Positions 1 to 8,194 of a DNA stretch of 64,000 bases are shown piece after piece (the stretch's first letter is position 1; each line of letters opens with the position of its first letter). The position numbers and the translations under genes were made by a program. Below the pieces are notes generated by a model. That model saw only the letters and a program-made list of their open reading frames with translations, was not told the DNA's origin and searched no databases. The DNA lies in assembly GCF_003932505.1 (NCBI RefSeq), contig NZ_QZMU01000001.1, positions 558,001 through 622,000 on the forward strand. The letters are read 5' to 3'. This stretch comes from Thiohalobacter thiocyanaticus. Lineage in GTDB: Bacteria > Pseudomonadota > Gammaproteobacteria > Thiohalobacterales > Thiohalobacteraceae.

Positions 1-145
1 GGGCAATGCCGAAGGTCACCAGCGCCCGCTTGAACCCGGCCTCGGTGTACTCGCGCCCGGCCGCATCCAGCCAGCCGCCGTGCGCCAGCCCCAGCAGGAG
101 CAGGATACACAGGCTGAGCAGCACCTTGCGCAGTGTGGATGGCAT
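1..145 (-). CDS. N-terminus of an exported protein (partial)
   Basis: Read on the minus strand, an ATG at 145 opens a frame that runs off the left edge after 48 codons. The first 22 residues form a typical signal peptide: a basic start (MPSTLRK) followed by a Leu/Val-rich core ending near LAHGG. The mature part begins WLDAAGREYTEAGF. Family and function cannot be told from this piece. It is transcribed divergently from the ABC exporter genes, with about 135 bp between the two starts. Confidence 0.6.
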   Translation of the reverse strand, partial: MPSTLRKVLLSLCILLLLGLAHGGWLDAAGREYTEAGFKRALVTFGIA

Positions 146-281
146 GGACACCTCGAATGCAGGGAGAGTGGACAGGCATGAGGTTATCACGCCGCCGCCG
201 CTCCGTGCTGCCACGGCTTTCACCGTTGCGGTGGATTCTGTATGCTCGCAGGGCTTCATTCCAGGCAGAGAAACCCACAGG

Positions 282-1217
282 ATGAGCCGTCCCCAGCCCG
301 ACATGCCGGCCGCCCCGCTGGTCCGCGCCCGCGGCCTGAGCAAGGTCTATGACCAGCACCGCGCGGTCGACGGCATCGACTTCAGCATCCCGCGCGGCAA
401 GTGCTTCGGCTTTCTCGGACCCAACGGCGCCGGCAAGACCACCACCCTGCGCATGCTGATGGGCCTCACCCCCATGAGCGCGGGCGAACTGACGGTCTTC
501 GATCTGCCCCTGCCCGCGGCGGCACGCGAGGTGCGACGCCGGGTCGGAATCGTGCCCCAGGCCGACAACCTGGACCCGGATTTCAGTGTGCAGGAAAACC
601 TGCAGGTCTACGCCAGCTACTTCGGTCTGCGCGGCAACGAGACGGAAACGCGTATCGAACGGCTGCTGGAATTCGCCGCCCTGACCGACCGCCGCCGGTC
701 GAAAACCGAAACCCTGTCCGGTGGCATGAAGCGGCGCCTGACCATTGCCCGCGCGCTCATCAATGAGCCCGAACTGGTGATCCTGGACGAGCCGACAACC
801 GGCCTCGACCCCCAGGCCCGGCACATCATCTGGGGCCGGCTGATGGAACTGCGCCGGCGCGGCACCACCCTGGTGCTCACCACCCACTACATGGAAGAGG
901 CCGAGCGTCTGTGCGACGAACTGGTGATCATGGACCAGGGCCGCATTCTGGATCAGGGCACGCCGGCGCAGCTGATACAGCGCCATGTCGAACCCGAGGT
1001 CATCGAGATCCGCGGCCGCGCCGAACTGCTGGAGCGGCTGCAGCCCACGCCGGATTGCCGCATCGAGCAGATGGGCACCAGTCTGTACTGCTACACCGGG
1101 GATTCGCGTGGCCTGATGCAGCGACTGCAGTCGGACCCTGAGCTGACCTTCATGCACCGGCCCGCGGGGCTGGAGGACGTCTTTCTCAAACTCACCGGCC
1201 GGGAGCTGCGGGACTGA
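282..1217 (+). CDS. ABC exporter ATP-binding protein (NodI/DrrA type)
   Basis: A 311-residue ATPase that should power export through the permease encoded next to it. Visible motifs are Walker A GPNGAGKT (46-53), a Q-loop Gln near 93, the signature LSGGM (145-149), Walker B LVILDEP (165-171) and the switch His at 202. The roughly 100-residue C-terminal extension is typical of the NodI/DrrA/CcmA subgroup. The frame is open far upstream, but the ATG at 282 is chosen because homology begins just after it and the upstream part covers the divergent promoter region. Its stop overlaps the permease start by one base. The substrate is unknown: lipid-linked oligosaccharides or drugs are known for the family. 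Confidence 0.9.
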   Translation: MSRPQPDMPAAPLVRARGLSKVYDQHRAVDGIDFSIPRGKCFGFLGPNGAGKTTTLRMLMGLTPMSAGELTVFDLPLPAAAREVRRRVGIVPQADNLDPDFSVQENLQVYASYFGLRGNETETRIERLLEFAALTDRRRSKTETLSGGMKRRLTIARALINEPELVILDEPTTGLDPQARHIIWGRLMELRRRGTTLVLTTHYMEEAERLCDELVIMDQGRILDQGTPAQLIQRHVEPEVIEIRGRAELLERLQPTPDCRIEQMGTSLYCYTGDSRGLMQRLQSDPELTFMHRPAGLEDVFLKLTGRELRD

Positions 1218-1996
1218 TGCTCGATCTTCGCCTGCCTCGCCTGCGCCGCGATGCCCTGACCGTGCTCAGGCGCAACCTGCGCGTCTGGCGCAAACTGCTC
1301 GGTCCGGCCGTGGCCATGAACTTCGGTGAACCGCTGCTGTACCTGCTCGGCTTCGGCTACGGGCTGGGCATCTTCATCGGCCAGATGTCGGACATGCCCT
1401 ACCTGACCTTCCTCGCCTCCGGCATCATCGCCTCCTCGGCCATGACCACCGCCAGCTTCGAGGGCATGTACTCGGTGTTCACCCGCATGGTGCCGCAGCG
1501 AACCTATGAGGCGCTGCTGGCCACGCCGCTGGAGATCGACGACATCCTGGCCGGCGAGATGCTCTGGTGCGGCACCAAGGCTCTGTTCAGCGGCATCGCC
1601 ATCCTGGCCGTGGCCACCGCCCTAGGCGTGGTCGCCGGCTGGCAGGCCCTGCTGGCCCTGCCGGTGGTGTTTCTCACCGGCCTGTGCTTCGCCGGGCCGG
1701 CCATCATCATGAGCGCCCTGGCCTCCAACTACGATTTCTTCAATTACTACTTCGTGCTGGTGGTCACGCCCATGATGCTGCTGTGCGGCGTCTTCTACCC
1801 CATCGACAGCCTGCCCGAGCTGATGCAGTACATCGTGCAGGCCCTGCCCCTGACCCATGCCGTGGCCCTGACCCGGCCGCTGGTCGCCGGCCAGGCCGTG
1901 ACCGACGTCGGCCTGCATCTGTCGGTGCTGGTGGCCTACACCCTGATCAGCTACTACCTGGCCGTGGTGCTGGTGCGACGGCGGCTGCTGGTGTAA
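1217..1996 (+). CDS. ABC-2 type exporter permease (NodJ/DrrB type)
   Basis: A 259-residue membrane protein with about six hydrophobic segments, preceded by a basic cytoplasmic N-terminus (LRRDALTVLRRNLRVWRKL). The GFGYGLG stretch after the first segment and the late GVFYPIDSLPE loop are typical of the ABC2_membrane family of NodJ-like permeases. It starts on the last base of the ATPase gene, so the two are translationally coupled and form one exporter. The substrate is not known. Confidence 0.88.
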   Translation: MLDLRLPRLRRDALTVLRRNLRVWRKLLGPAVAMNFGEPLLYLLGFGYGLGIFIGQMSDMPYLTFLASGIIASSAMTTASFEGMYSVFTRMVPQRTYEALLATPLEIDDILAGEMLWCGTKALFSGIAILAVATALGVVAGWQALLALPVVFLTGLCFAGPAIIMSALASNYDFFNYYFVLVVTPMMLLCGVFYPIDSLPELMQYIVQALPLTHAVALTRPLVAGQAVTDVGLHLSVLVAYTLISYYLAVVLVRRRLLV

Positions 1997-2003
1997 AACT
2001 GGG

Positions 2004-2212
2004 AGAGCGCCACGGAATACACGGAAAGCACGGACGCTATCGATGCCAAGTCGGAGGACTGTTTGAGATTCCCCGTCATTCCGGCGCAGGCCGGAATCCA
2101 GAAGCCGCCGAGGTCAATGGATTCCGGCCTGCGCCGGAATGACGACCCTCAGGTCAGGCGGAGCCTCTTCAGTTTCTTACAATCATATTTTCCGTGTATT
2201 CCGTGGCGCTCT
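2004..2212. repeat. Nested inverted-repeat (MITE-like) element, dRS3-like copy 1
   Basis: An outer pair of perfect 24-bp inverted repeats lies at 2004-2027 and 2189-2212. Inside it is a perfect 27-bp inverted repeat at 2074-2100 and 2118-2144. Each inner arm holds the palindrome ATTCCG-N8-CGGAAT. The element fills the gap between the ABC permease and NUDIX genes and contains no gene. The inner part recurs at 6013, 49062 and 62157. Confidence 0.9.
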
Positions 2213-2237
2213 TGAGTCAACACCGCAAGGATGCCCG

Positions 2238-2657
2238 ATGAAGCCCTATCTCTCCGCCGGCGTGGTCGTGGTCCGCAAAGCCCGGGAACAGCGGCTCTAT
2301 CTGCTGCTGCGGGCCTACAACTACTGGGACTTCCCCAAGGGCAAGCTAGAGCCGGAGGAGACCCCGCTGGCCGCGGCCATCCGCGAGGTGGAGGAGGAAA
2401 GCGGGATCCGGGATCTGTGTTTCGATTGGGGCGAAGCCTGGATCGAGACCCGTCCCTACAGCCGGCCGCTGAAGATTGCCCGCTATTACCTCGCCCGTAC
2501 CGACACCGGGCATATCGCCCTGGGCGTCAACCCCGAGCTTGGCCGGCCCGAGCACCACGAATACCGCTGGGTCACGATCGGGCAGGCGCAGCGGCTGCTC
2601 ACCCCGCGGGTACTGCGGGTGCTGGAATGGGCGGAGGGGATCCTGAACGTGGGCTGA
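2238..2657 (+). CDS. NUDIX hydrolase, Ap4A-hydrolase-like
   Basis: A 139-residue protein with a full NUDIX box at residues 35-57 (GKLEPEE followed by REVEEESGI), which supplies the Mg-binding Glu residues. The sequence around the box (YNYWDFPKGK) resembles bacterial and animal bis(5'-nucleosyl)-tetraphosphatases, so hydrolysis of diadenosine polyphosphates or a related nucleoside diphosphate compound is likely. The ATG at 2238 gives a normal-length NUDIX fold; the longer open frame upstream runs into the repeat element. It stands alone, convergent with the alpha-E gene. Confidence 0.85.
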   Translation: MKPYLSAGVVVVRKAREQRLYLLLRAYNYWDFPKGKLEPEETPLAAAIREVEEESGIRDLCFDWGEAWIETRPYSRPLKIARYYLARTDTGHIALGVNPELGRPEHHEYRWVTIGQAQRLLTPRVLRVLEWAEGILNVG

Positions 2658-2691
2658 CACCACACCACCTGCAGGCCGGATCAGAATTCAT

Positions 2692-2717
2692 GTCGGGTTA
2701 CGCAGCGCTAACCCGAC
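2692..2717. repeat. Small inverted repeat between convergent genes
   Basis: Arms GTCGGGTTA (2692-2700) and TAACCCGAC (2709-2717) form a 9-bp stem with an 8-nt loop. The hairpin lies between the ends of the NUDIX and alpha-E genes. No T-run follows, so it is a repeat of the same type as 49207-49232 rather than a clear terminator, though it could stop transcription from both sides. Confidence 0.6.
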
Positions 2718-2726
2718 CTGCCTCAC

Positions 2727-3653
2727 TCAGAAATACACTTCGACGATCCGCTGGTGCACCTTTGCCAGCCCCAGCTGCAGCTCGTCGATCAGGCCATGCA
2801 GTTCATCCTGCGCCAGCTTCTCGGGTTTCACCCGCAGCACCTTGCGCTGCAGCGTGCCGAGCGCCTTGAGCGGCTTTTCGTTGTGCGGCATGCCAATCAG
2901 GCAGTTTTCCACCTCGCAGGTGGTGTGATAGAAGGCGCGCGGGAAACGCCGTTCCTGCAGCAGAAAACGCAGCACATCGGGACGCCGCACCCGGATGCGC
3001 ATGGTGCGCCGGTACATCTGGTAGGCGGTAAGCGATTTCAGCACCGACATCCACTGGATGTTCTCGAACGGTGTCAGATCCTCGTGCAGATCCGGCAGCA
3101 GGGTGGCCGAGCGCACGTCAATGATGCGGGTGGTCATGTCGGCGCGTTCCAGGTTGCGCCCCATGCGCAGAAAGTCATAGCCCTCGTCATGGGTCATGGT
3201 GCCGGCCAGCTGGCCGGTGATGGTCTGGGCGCCCAGAATGATACGACGCAGGTAATCGTAACGATTGCGCTGAGCCAGCGACTGATTGGCATCGGCCCGG
3301 GCACCGAGATAGAGCTGATTGACCTGCTCCCAGGCTTCGCGCGGGATGATGTCGCGGATGGTACGGGCGTTTTCCCGCGCCTGACCGAGCGACGTCAGGA
3401 TCGAACTGGGATTGCTGGTATTGGCGATGAGGAAGCGGATGACACTGCGCTCGTCGGCCTCATGGTAGTGCGCGAAGAACAGCTCGCGCGTGCCCATGAT
3501 CTCGATGATCGGCTCCCATCCAAGCCGTACCCGTTTGGGAAGATCCAACAGCAGATTGGTGTTGACATTGATCAGGCGGGCGGTGTTCTCGGCCCGCTCG
3601 ATGTAACGCGCCATCCAGTAGATGTTCTCGGCGACGCGGGAGAGCATGGTCAT
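2727..3653 (-). CDS. Alpha-E domain protein (DUF403/COG2307)
   Basis: A 308-residue, mostly helical protein beginning MLSRVAENIYWMARYIERAENTAR, the recognisable start of the alpha-E family (COG2307). This family nearly always sits beside circularly permuted ATP-grasp proteins (COG2308) and was predicted by Iyer, Aravind and colleagues to act with them in an amide- or peptide-forming system; no reaction has been proven, to my knowledge. Its ATG overlaps the ATP-grasp stop (ATGA, 3650-3653), so the two are coupled. Confidence 0.9.
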   Translation of the reverse strand: MTMLSRVAENIYWMARYIERAENTARLINVNTNLLLDLPKRVRLGWEPIIEIMGTRELFFAHYHEADERSVIRFLIANTSNPSSILTSLGQARENARTIRDIIPREAWEQVNQLYLGARADANQSLAQRNRYDYLRRIILGAQTITGQLAGTMTHDEGYDFLRMGRNLERADMTTRIIDVRSATLLPDLHEDLTPFENIQWMSVLKSLTAYQMYRRTMRIRVRRPDVLRFLLQERRFPRAFYHTTCEVENCLIGMPHNEKPLKALGTLQRKVLRVKPEKLAQDELHGLIDELQLGLAKVHQRIVEVYF

Positions 3654-5107
3654 GAGGACGCCTCCATGTCGACGATCCAGGTGTCCTTGCTGCCGCCGCC
3701 CTGGGAGGAGTTGACCACGGTGGAGCCCTTCTTCAACGCGACCCGGGTCAGGCCACCGGTGGTGACATGGGTCTCCTGGCCGCTGAGGATGAAGGGCCGC
3801 AGATCCAGGTGGCGCGGCTCGACCCGGTTGCCGACCAGGGTCGGCGCGGTGGAAAGTGTGAGCATGGGCTGGGCAATGTAATTGCGCGGGTCGCGCCGGA
3901 TCAGGCGGGCGAACTTCTCGCGTTCCTCATTACTGGCCTGGGGCCCGATCAGCATGCCATAGCCGCCGGACTCGTTCGCCGGCTTGACCACCAGCTTGTC
4001 CAGGTTGGCGATGACATGGTCGCGCTCGTCCTTGTTGATGCACTTGTAGGTCGGCACGTTGGGCAGCAGCGGATCCTCGCCCAGGTAGTAGCGGATGATC
4101 TCCGGGACGAAGGCATAGACCACCTTGTCGTCGGCCACGCCTGCGCCGGGGGCATTGGCCAGGGCCACCTTGCCCGCCTTCCAGGCCCGCATCAGGCCCG
4201 GCACGCCCAGCATGGAATCGGGATCGAAGGCCTCGGGGTCGAGAAACAGGTCATCGATGCGGCGGTAGATCACGTCCACCCTTGAGAGGCCCTCGATGGT
4301 GCGCATATAGACACAGTCGTCCTTGTCCACCACCAGGTCGCGGCCCTCGACCAGCTCGGCACCCATCTGCTGGGCCAGGTAGGCATGTTCGAAATAGGCG
4401 GAGTTGAACACCCCCGGCGTGAGCACCACGATCTCCGGCGCATCGCCCGGCCGGGGCGAGAGCGAAGCCAGGGTGTCATAGAGCTGGGAGGGATAATCAT
4501 CGACCGGCAGGATGCTGTACTGCTCGAACAGCTCGGGGAAGATCCGCTTCATCACCAGCCGGTTTTCCAGCATGTAGGACACGCCCGACGGCACGCGCAG
4601 ATTGTCCTCCAGCACGTAAAAGGCGCCATCCTTGTCGCGCACCAGGTCCGAGCCGCAGATGTGCGCCCAGATGCCGTGCGGCGGCTGGATGCCGATACAC
4701 TGCTCGCGGAAATTCTTGGAATCGTCCAGCAGCTCACCGGGAAAGACCTTGTCCCTGACAATGCGCTGCTTGTGGTAGAGATCGTCGATGAACAGGTTCA
4801 GCGCCTGCACCCGCTGCTTGAGCCCGGCCTCGACCTGTTGCCATTCTGTCTTGTCTATGACCCGCGGGATGATGTCGAAGGGCCAGGCCCGGTCGATGGA
4901 ACCCTCCTCTTCCGTGTATACGGTAAAGGTGATACCCATGACATGGATGGCGAGCTCGGCGGCGGCCTTGTATTCCTCGATATCCTCGTCCTTGAGGTCG
5001 CGCAGATACTGGCACAGCGCCTGGGCGGCGGGGCGCGGCCGGCCACTGGCCCGGATCAGCTCGTCATAGAGTCCCTTGACCTTGTAACTTCCCCAGCGTA
5101 TCGCCAT
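3650..5107 (-). CDS. Circularly permuted type 2 ATP-grasp protein (COG2308)
   Basis: A 485-residue protein of the DUF404/DUF407 family, a permuted ATP-grasp fold predicted to be an ATP-dependent amide ligase. Recognisable blocks include the glycine-rich KPANESGGYGM segment and QPMLTLSTAPT with RHLDLRPF near the C-terminus. It is first in a minus-strand pair with the alpha-E gene and diverges from the Anbu gene across 131 bp. Partners elsewhere are typically a transglutaminase-like protease, Anbu and a zincin. The substrate is unknown. Confidence 0.9.
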   Translation of the reverse strand: MAIRWGSYKVKGLYDELIRASGRPRPAAQALCQYLRDLKDEDIEEYKAAAELAIHVMGITFTVYTEEEGSIDRAWPFDIIPRVIDKTEWQQVEAGLKQRVQALNLFIDDLYHKQRIVRDKVFPGELLDDSKNFREQCIGIQPPHGIWAHICGSDLVRDKDGAFYVLEDNLRVPSGVSYMLENRLVMKRIFPELFEQYSILPVDDYPSQLYDTLASLSPRPGDAPEIVVLTPGVFNSAYFEHAYLAQQMGAELVEGRDLVVDKDDCVYMRTIEGLSRVDVIYRRIDDLFLDPEAFDPDSMLGVPGLMRAWKAGKVALANAPGAGVADDKVVYAFVPEIIRYYLGEDPLLPNVPTYKCINKDERDHVIANLDKLVVKPANESGGYGMLIGPQASNEEREKFARLIRRDPRNYIAQPMLTLSTAPTLVGNRVEPRHLDLRPFILSGQETHVTTGGLTRVALKKGSTVVNSSQGGGSKDTWIVDMEASS

Positions 5108-5164
5108 GGTATCCTGCTGTTCAGGCTGAAATTTCGATCCACATTAACCCGCTCGAGACAGCGA

Positions 5165-5194
5165 TTGCAAGCCTGTCTGATTGTGGTTGATAAT
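5165..5194 (+). promoter_or_regulatory. Predicted sigma70 promoter for the Anbu gene
   Basis: A -35 TTGCAA at 5165-5170 and a -10 GATAAT at 5189-5194 are separated by 18 bp. Transcription would begin near 5201, about 38 nt before the GTG start of the Anbu gene. This is a pattern match only. Confidence 0.5.
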
Positions 5195-5238
5195 CCGGCT
5201 GAAGCCCCTCTTCCATACCCTGTACCAGGAATGCACAC

Positions 5239-5982
5239 GTGACTTACTGCCTTGCGATAAAAGTGAACAAGGGACTGGTCTTCGCCTCCGACTCGCGCAC
5301 CAACGCAGGCGTGGACTATGTCACCACCTACGGCAAGATGCACCGCTTCGTCTGGCCGGGCGATCGCGTGTGCATCCTGCTCAGTGCCGGCAGCCTCGCC
5401 ACCACCCAGGCGGCGGTCAACCTGATCAACAAGGACCTTGAAGAAGGCGATGACGCCGAATTCAACCTGCGGCAGGCCAAGCATCTGTACGAAATCGCAC
5501 ACTATGTGGGCAAGCTGGTCCAGCGGGAGCAGCGGCTGCACGAAAAGGCGGTGGAGAAATCCAATATCAGCGTCGAGGCGAGATTCATCGTGGGCGGGCA
5601 GATCGCCGGGCGGGAACCGGAAATCTACCTGGTCTACCCGCAGGGCAACTACATCAGCGCCTCGTCAGAGACGCCCTACCTGCAGATCGGCGAGAACAAG
5701 TACGGCAAGCCCATCCTGGACCGCATCATCACCCAGGACACCAGCCCGGAGGACGCAGCCCGCTGCGCGCTGGTCTCGCTGGATTCGACCATGCGCAGCA
5801 ACATCTCCGTCGGCCCGCCGATGGAACTGGCGATCTACGCCGCCGACAGCCTGGAGGAACCACGACACATGAGCCTCAAGCTCGCTTCCCCCTTCTACAA
5901 GACCCTGCAGAAACGCTGGAACGAAGGGCTCAAGCGCGCCTTCAACCGCTTGCCGCGGTTCGACTGGGAAGAGAACAAATAA
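5239..5982 (+). CDS. Anbu, proteasome/HslV-type peptidase
   Basis: A 247-residue member of the Anbu (ancestral beta subunit) family of Ntn hydrolases. After removal of the initiator Met the N-terminal residue is Thr, the expected nucleophile, followed by YCLAIKV. The block FASDSRTNAGVDYV is strongly conserved in Anbu. The GTG at 5239 is the only start that puts Thr at position 2. Known Anbu proteins self-assemble without an unfoldase, and their substrate is unsettled. Here the gene lies among the alpha-E, ATP-grasp and metallopeptidase genes, as in many proteobacteria, suggesting it matures or degrades the product of that ligase system. Confidence 0.92.
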   Translation: MTYCLAIKVNKGLVFASDSRTNAGVDYVTTYGKMHRFVWPGDRVCILLSAGSLATTQAAVNLINKDLEEGDDAEFNLRQAKHLYEIAHYVGKLVQREQRLHEKAVEKSNISVEARFIVGGQIAGREPEIYLVYPQGNYISASSETPYLQIGENKYGKPILDRIITQDTSPEDAARCALVSLDSTMRSNISVGPPMELAIYAADSLEEPRHMSLKLASPFYKTLQKRWNEGLKRAFNRLPRFDWEENK

Positions 5983-5993
5983 GCAGGGTTGAG

Positions 5994-6107
5994 AAGGAAC
6001 CTCTGATTCATTCGTCATGCCCGCGCAGGCGGGCATCCATGCCTCTGGAACATCTGGATTCCCGCTTTCGCGGGAATGACGGCAAGGTAATTAATCAGAG
6101 CTCCTTA
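5994..6107. repeat. dRS3-like palindromic repeat, copy 2
   Basis: The core arms are 6013-6039 and 6055-6081, with a few mismatches to the copy at 2074. Outside them are imperfect 15-bp inverted ends (5994-6008 and 6093-6107) sharing CTCTGATT/AATCAGAG. The element fills the space between the convergent Anbu and metallopeptidase genes and holds no gene. Confidence 0.85.
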
Positions 6108-6130
6108 GAGGCGAAACTGCCATACGGCCA

Positions 6131-7171
6131 CTACGGCTGCCCCCTCTCCTGAATCAGCCGGTGAATGAAATGCAGCTTCTCCACCGCCCTGCCTGACAGC
6201 ACGAAAGGATAGGCATCTCCCAGCCCCATGCTCCGGTTGAGATCGTTCAGCGCCACGCTCAGTTCCGACCAGTCCGTCATCAATTTCTCGAAACGCTCGC
6301 CCTGACCGGTACTCATGCGAAAGCCGTAGTCCTCGGCCGTCTCCAGGGTATCGGTCATGTGCAGGTAATGCGCCCAACTCTCGGCCCAGTCCTCCCAAGG
6401 GTGGGCACTGGCATAGGCACTGACATAGTGCTTCTGCCAGTCGGGCGGCGGACCCGCGTTGTAATAGCGTTGCAGCGCGGCCTGATACTTGCGCTGCTCG
6501 TCGCCGAACAGGGCGTGAAACTCCTCCAACCAGGCGCTGGGCCTGACCAGCCGCTCCCAATAGTAATGACCGATTTCGTGACGGAAATGCCCCAGCAGGG
6601 TGCGGTAACGCTCGTTCATCTTCTCGCGCATGCGCTCCCGCTCGCTGGAGCTGGCTTCCATGATGTTAATGGTGATGATGCCCGTCCTGTGCCCGGTGAT
6701 GACCTGCTGCTGAGGCGTGACGGCATTGCTGAACTCATCCTCCTGCTGTGGGTCCTCCATGAACTCGAAGGCCAGTCCGCGTTTCGGATCCGCTCCTCGA
6801 TCCACGATGGGCAGACCAAGCTGGATCAGGGTATACAGCAGGCGCCGCTTGGCGGTTTCGATGCGTGCCCACAGGGTCAGGTTCCTGCGGACACTGAGAT
6901 TGGGGATGATGCGGTTGAGCTGGCAGGAAACGCAGAATTTTTTCCCCGTTTGCGCCGGCACCATCCAGTTGCAGACGTTATAACGGCTGTAGTTGACGCA
7001 CTGGTGGTAATGGCCGCCATCGGCCAGCGCCCGCCAGCCGCCTTCCGCGGCCGGCTCCAGCGCACTCAGGACCTGAAGACCGGGGAGAAATCCCAGGGTA
7101 CGCTCGCACACCAGGCAGCGGTTGTTCTCGAAATGCAGACGGTTGCCGCAGGCGCAGGTGAAGGTTTTCAA
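6131..7171 (-). CDS. Zinc-ribbon and zincin-like metallopeptidase (COG4307)
   Basis: A 346-residue protein. The N-terminus is a zinc ribbon (C6, C8, C19, C22) and a second Cys set follows (C58, C67, C80, C83). A zincin motif HEIGHYY occurs at 198-204, with the catalytic Glu at 199. This matches the 'putative zinc-binding metallopeptidase' family COG4307, which travels with alpha-E, ATP-grasp and Anbu genes. A TTG at 7171 is used as the start because the first ribbon cysteines follow directly and no ATG is available before them. The substrate is unknown; a role in processing the ligase product is inferred from context. Confidence 0.85.
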   Translation of the reverse strand: MKTFTCACGNRLHFENNRCLVCERTLGFLPGLQVLSALEPAAEGGWRALADGGHYHQCVNYSRYNVCNWMVPAQTGKKFCVSCQLNRIIPNLSVRRNLTLWARIETAKRRLLYTLIQLGLPIVDRGADPKRGLAFEFMEDPQQEDEFSNAVTPQQQVITGHRTGIITINIMEASSSERERMREKMNERYRTLLGHFRHEIGHYYWERLVRPSAWLEEFHALFGDEQRKYQAALQRYYNAGPPPDWQKHYVSAYASAHPWEDWAESWAHYLHMTDTLETAEDYGFRMSTGQGERFEKLMTDWSELSVALNDLNRSMGLGDAYPFVLSGRAVEKLHFIHRLIQERGQP

Positions 7172-7360
7172 GAGGTCAGTCTCTCGCTGTTTTTAAATCA
7201 ATGAGTTGCATAACGGCCTCGACTGCCCCGCCTGCCGGTCCATGGCCAAAACCGCGTTTCACCCAGGGGAACTGGCCAGCTGCGTGCGTGCATTTTAGAG
7301 TATTGATCCCCGTAAAGACATGCCTGCTTCGAGGCACCAACGAGCAAGGAGGTACGTCAC

Positions 7361-7564
7361 ATGTCCGAACAAGACACCCTGACCCTGAAACCCGCCCAGC
7401 ACGACAAACTGGGCATCGTCCACTGCGGCGTGACCCGCCCGGGCGTGGTCGCCTGTGCCGGCGAACTCAAGGACATCGAGGACGGCGAAGAGGTCCGGAT
7501 CGACCGTGCCGGTATCCAGGTTAAGCGCAGCGGCGACGAATACACCTTCAGCCGCGCCCACTGA
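7361..7564 (+). CDS. Small hypothetical protein, 67 aa
   Basis: A short frame preceded by a strong Shine-Dalgarno sequence (AAGGAGG) about 9 nt before its ATG. The product is acidic and looks like a small beta-rich domain (KLGIVHCGVTRPGVVACAGE then GEEVRIDRAGIQVKR). It has two cysteines and no membrane segment. I do not recognise the family. It lies directly upstream of the tRNA-Arg gene but has no evident operon partner. Confidence 0.65.
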   Translation: MSEQDTLTLKPAQHDKLGIVHCGVTRPGVVACAGELKDIEDGEEVRIDRAGIQVKRSGDEYTFSRAH

Positions 7565-7639
7565 GGCCCGCCGGCCGGGGCCGGGAGTCCCCTCCCTCTC
7601 GGGCACCCCGCCCCGGCTGAATTTTCCCCTGCGCCCGGC

Positions 7640-7668
7640 TTGCACTCGGTCGCGTTTTTCCGGATAAT
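7640..7668 (+). promoter_or_regulatory. Predicted promoter of tRNA-Arg
   Basis: A -35 TTGCAC at 7640-7645 and a -10 GATAAT at 7663-7668 are spaced by 17 bp. A start near 7675 lies just 7 nt before the mature tRNA 5' end, as is common for single tRNA genes. Confidence 0.6.
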
Positions 7669-7681
7669 TCCCGGCTTCCAC

Positions 7682-7758
7682 GCGCCCGTAGCTCAGCTGG
7701 ATAGAGTACCTGGCTACGAACCAGGCGGTCGGAGGTTCGAATCCTTCCGGGCGCGCCA
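7682..7758 (+). tRNA. tRNA-Arg (anticodon ACG)
   Basis: A 77-nt tRNA with an encoded CCA end. The acceptor stem pairs GCGCCCG (7682-7688) with CGGGCGC (7748-7754), followed by discriminator G and CCA at 7756-7758. The anticodon stem CCTGG/CCAGG encloses the loop CTACGAA, with ACG as anticodon; it would be read as ICG after deamination. The T arm contains GGTTCGAATCC. A damaged copy of its 3' half lies at 45787. Confidence 0.98.
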
Positions 7759-8194
7759 TCTTTAATAATCAATAAGTTACGAAATTCGCTCTTCCCTCGC
7801 TTCCCTTCTGTACTCTTCGCTACCTACGCAACTTGTTGATTCATTGTTCTCGTGACATTCAACCGACCATCTGGCCATTTACCTGGTAGTTTGTCATGCA
7901 AGCAAGACAAGTTTTGTTCTGCATTCATAAATTTAGCTGGTAATAGAAACGTGTGAGAGCCTGACTTTCCTGACACCGACTTTCCGTCAACCTGATATCA
8001 GACCAGGAAAACGCAACAGGAAGCTGGACTCTCCGTCACTTGGCGTCGCTAAAAACGCCGGATTATCTATACTGTAGAAAAGGTTTTAAACGCTGGTGGC
8101 GCAGATGATAGTCGCAGAACCATCCGGGCTTGTCATAAATCGAATCAGCACAATGGTATACACAACGCCGGAAACCCATCCGAAGGGGGGTATT
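7759..8194. other. AT-richer gene-free stretch after the tRNA
   Basis: About 435 bases without a convincing gene, visibly richer in A and T than the surroundings. No integrase, IS or terminator is seen. A TATACT hexamer at 8068-8073 could be a -10 box for the CBS gene but lacks a well-placed -35. A tRNA 3' flank of this kind is a common insertion site for mobile DNA. Confidence 0.5.

Noticed and set aside
7295-7759. Minus-strand frame with a GFEPPTAWFVARY-type peptide
   Set aside because: It is the antisense reading of the tRNA-Arg gene, a well-known false annotation.
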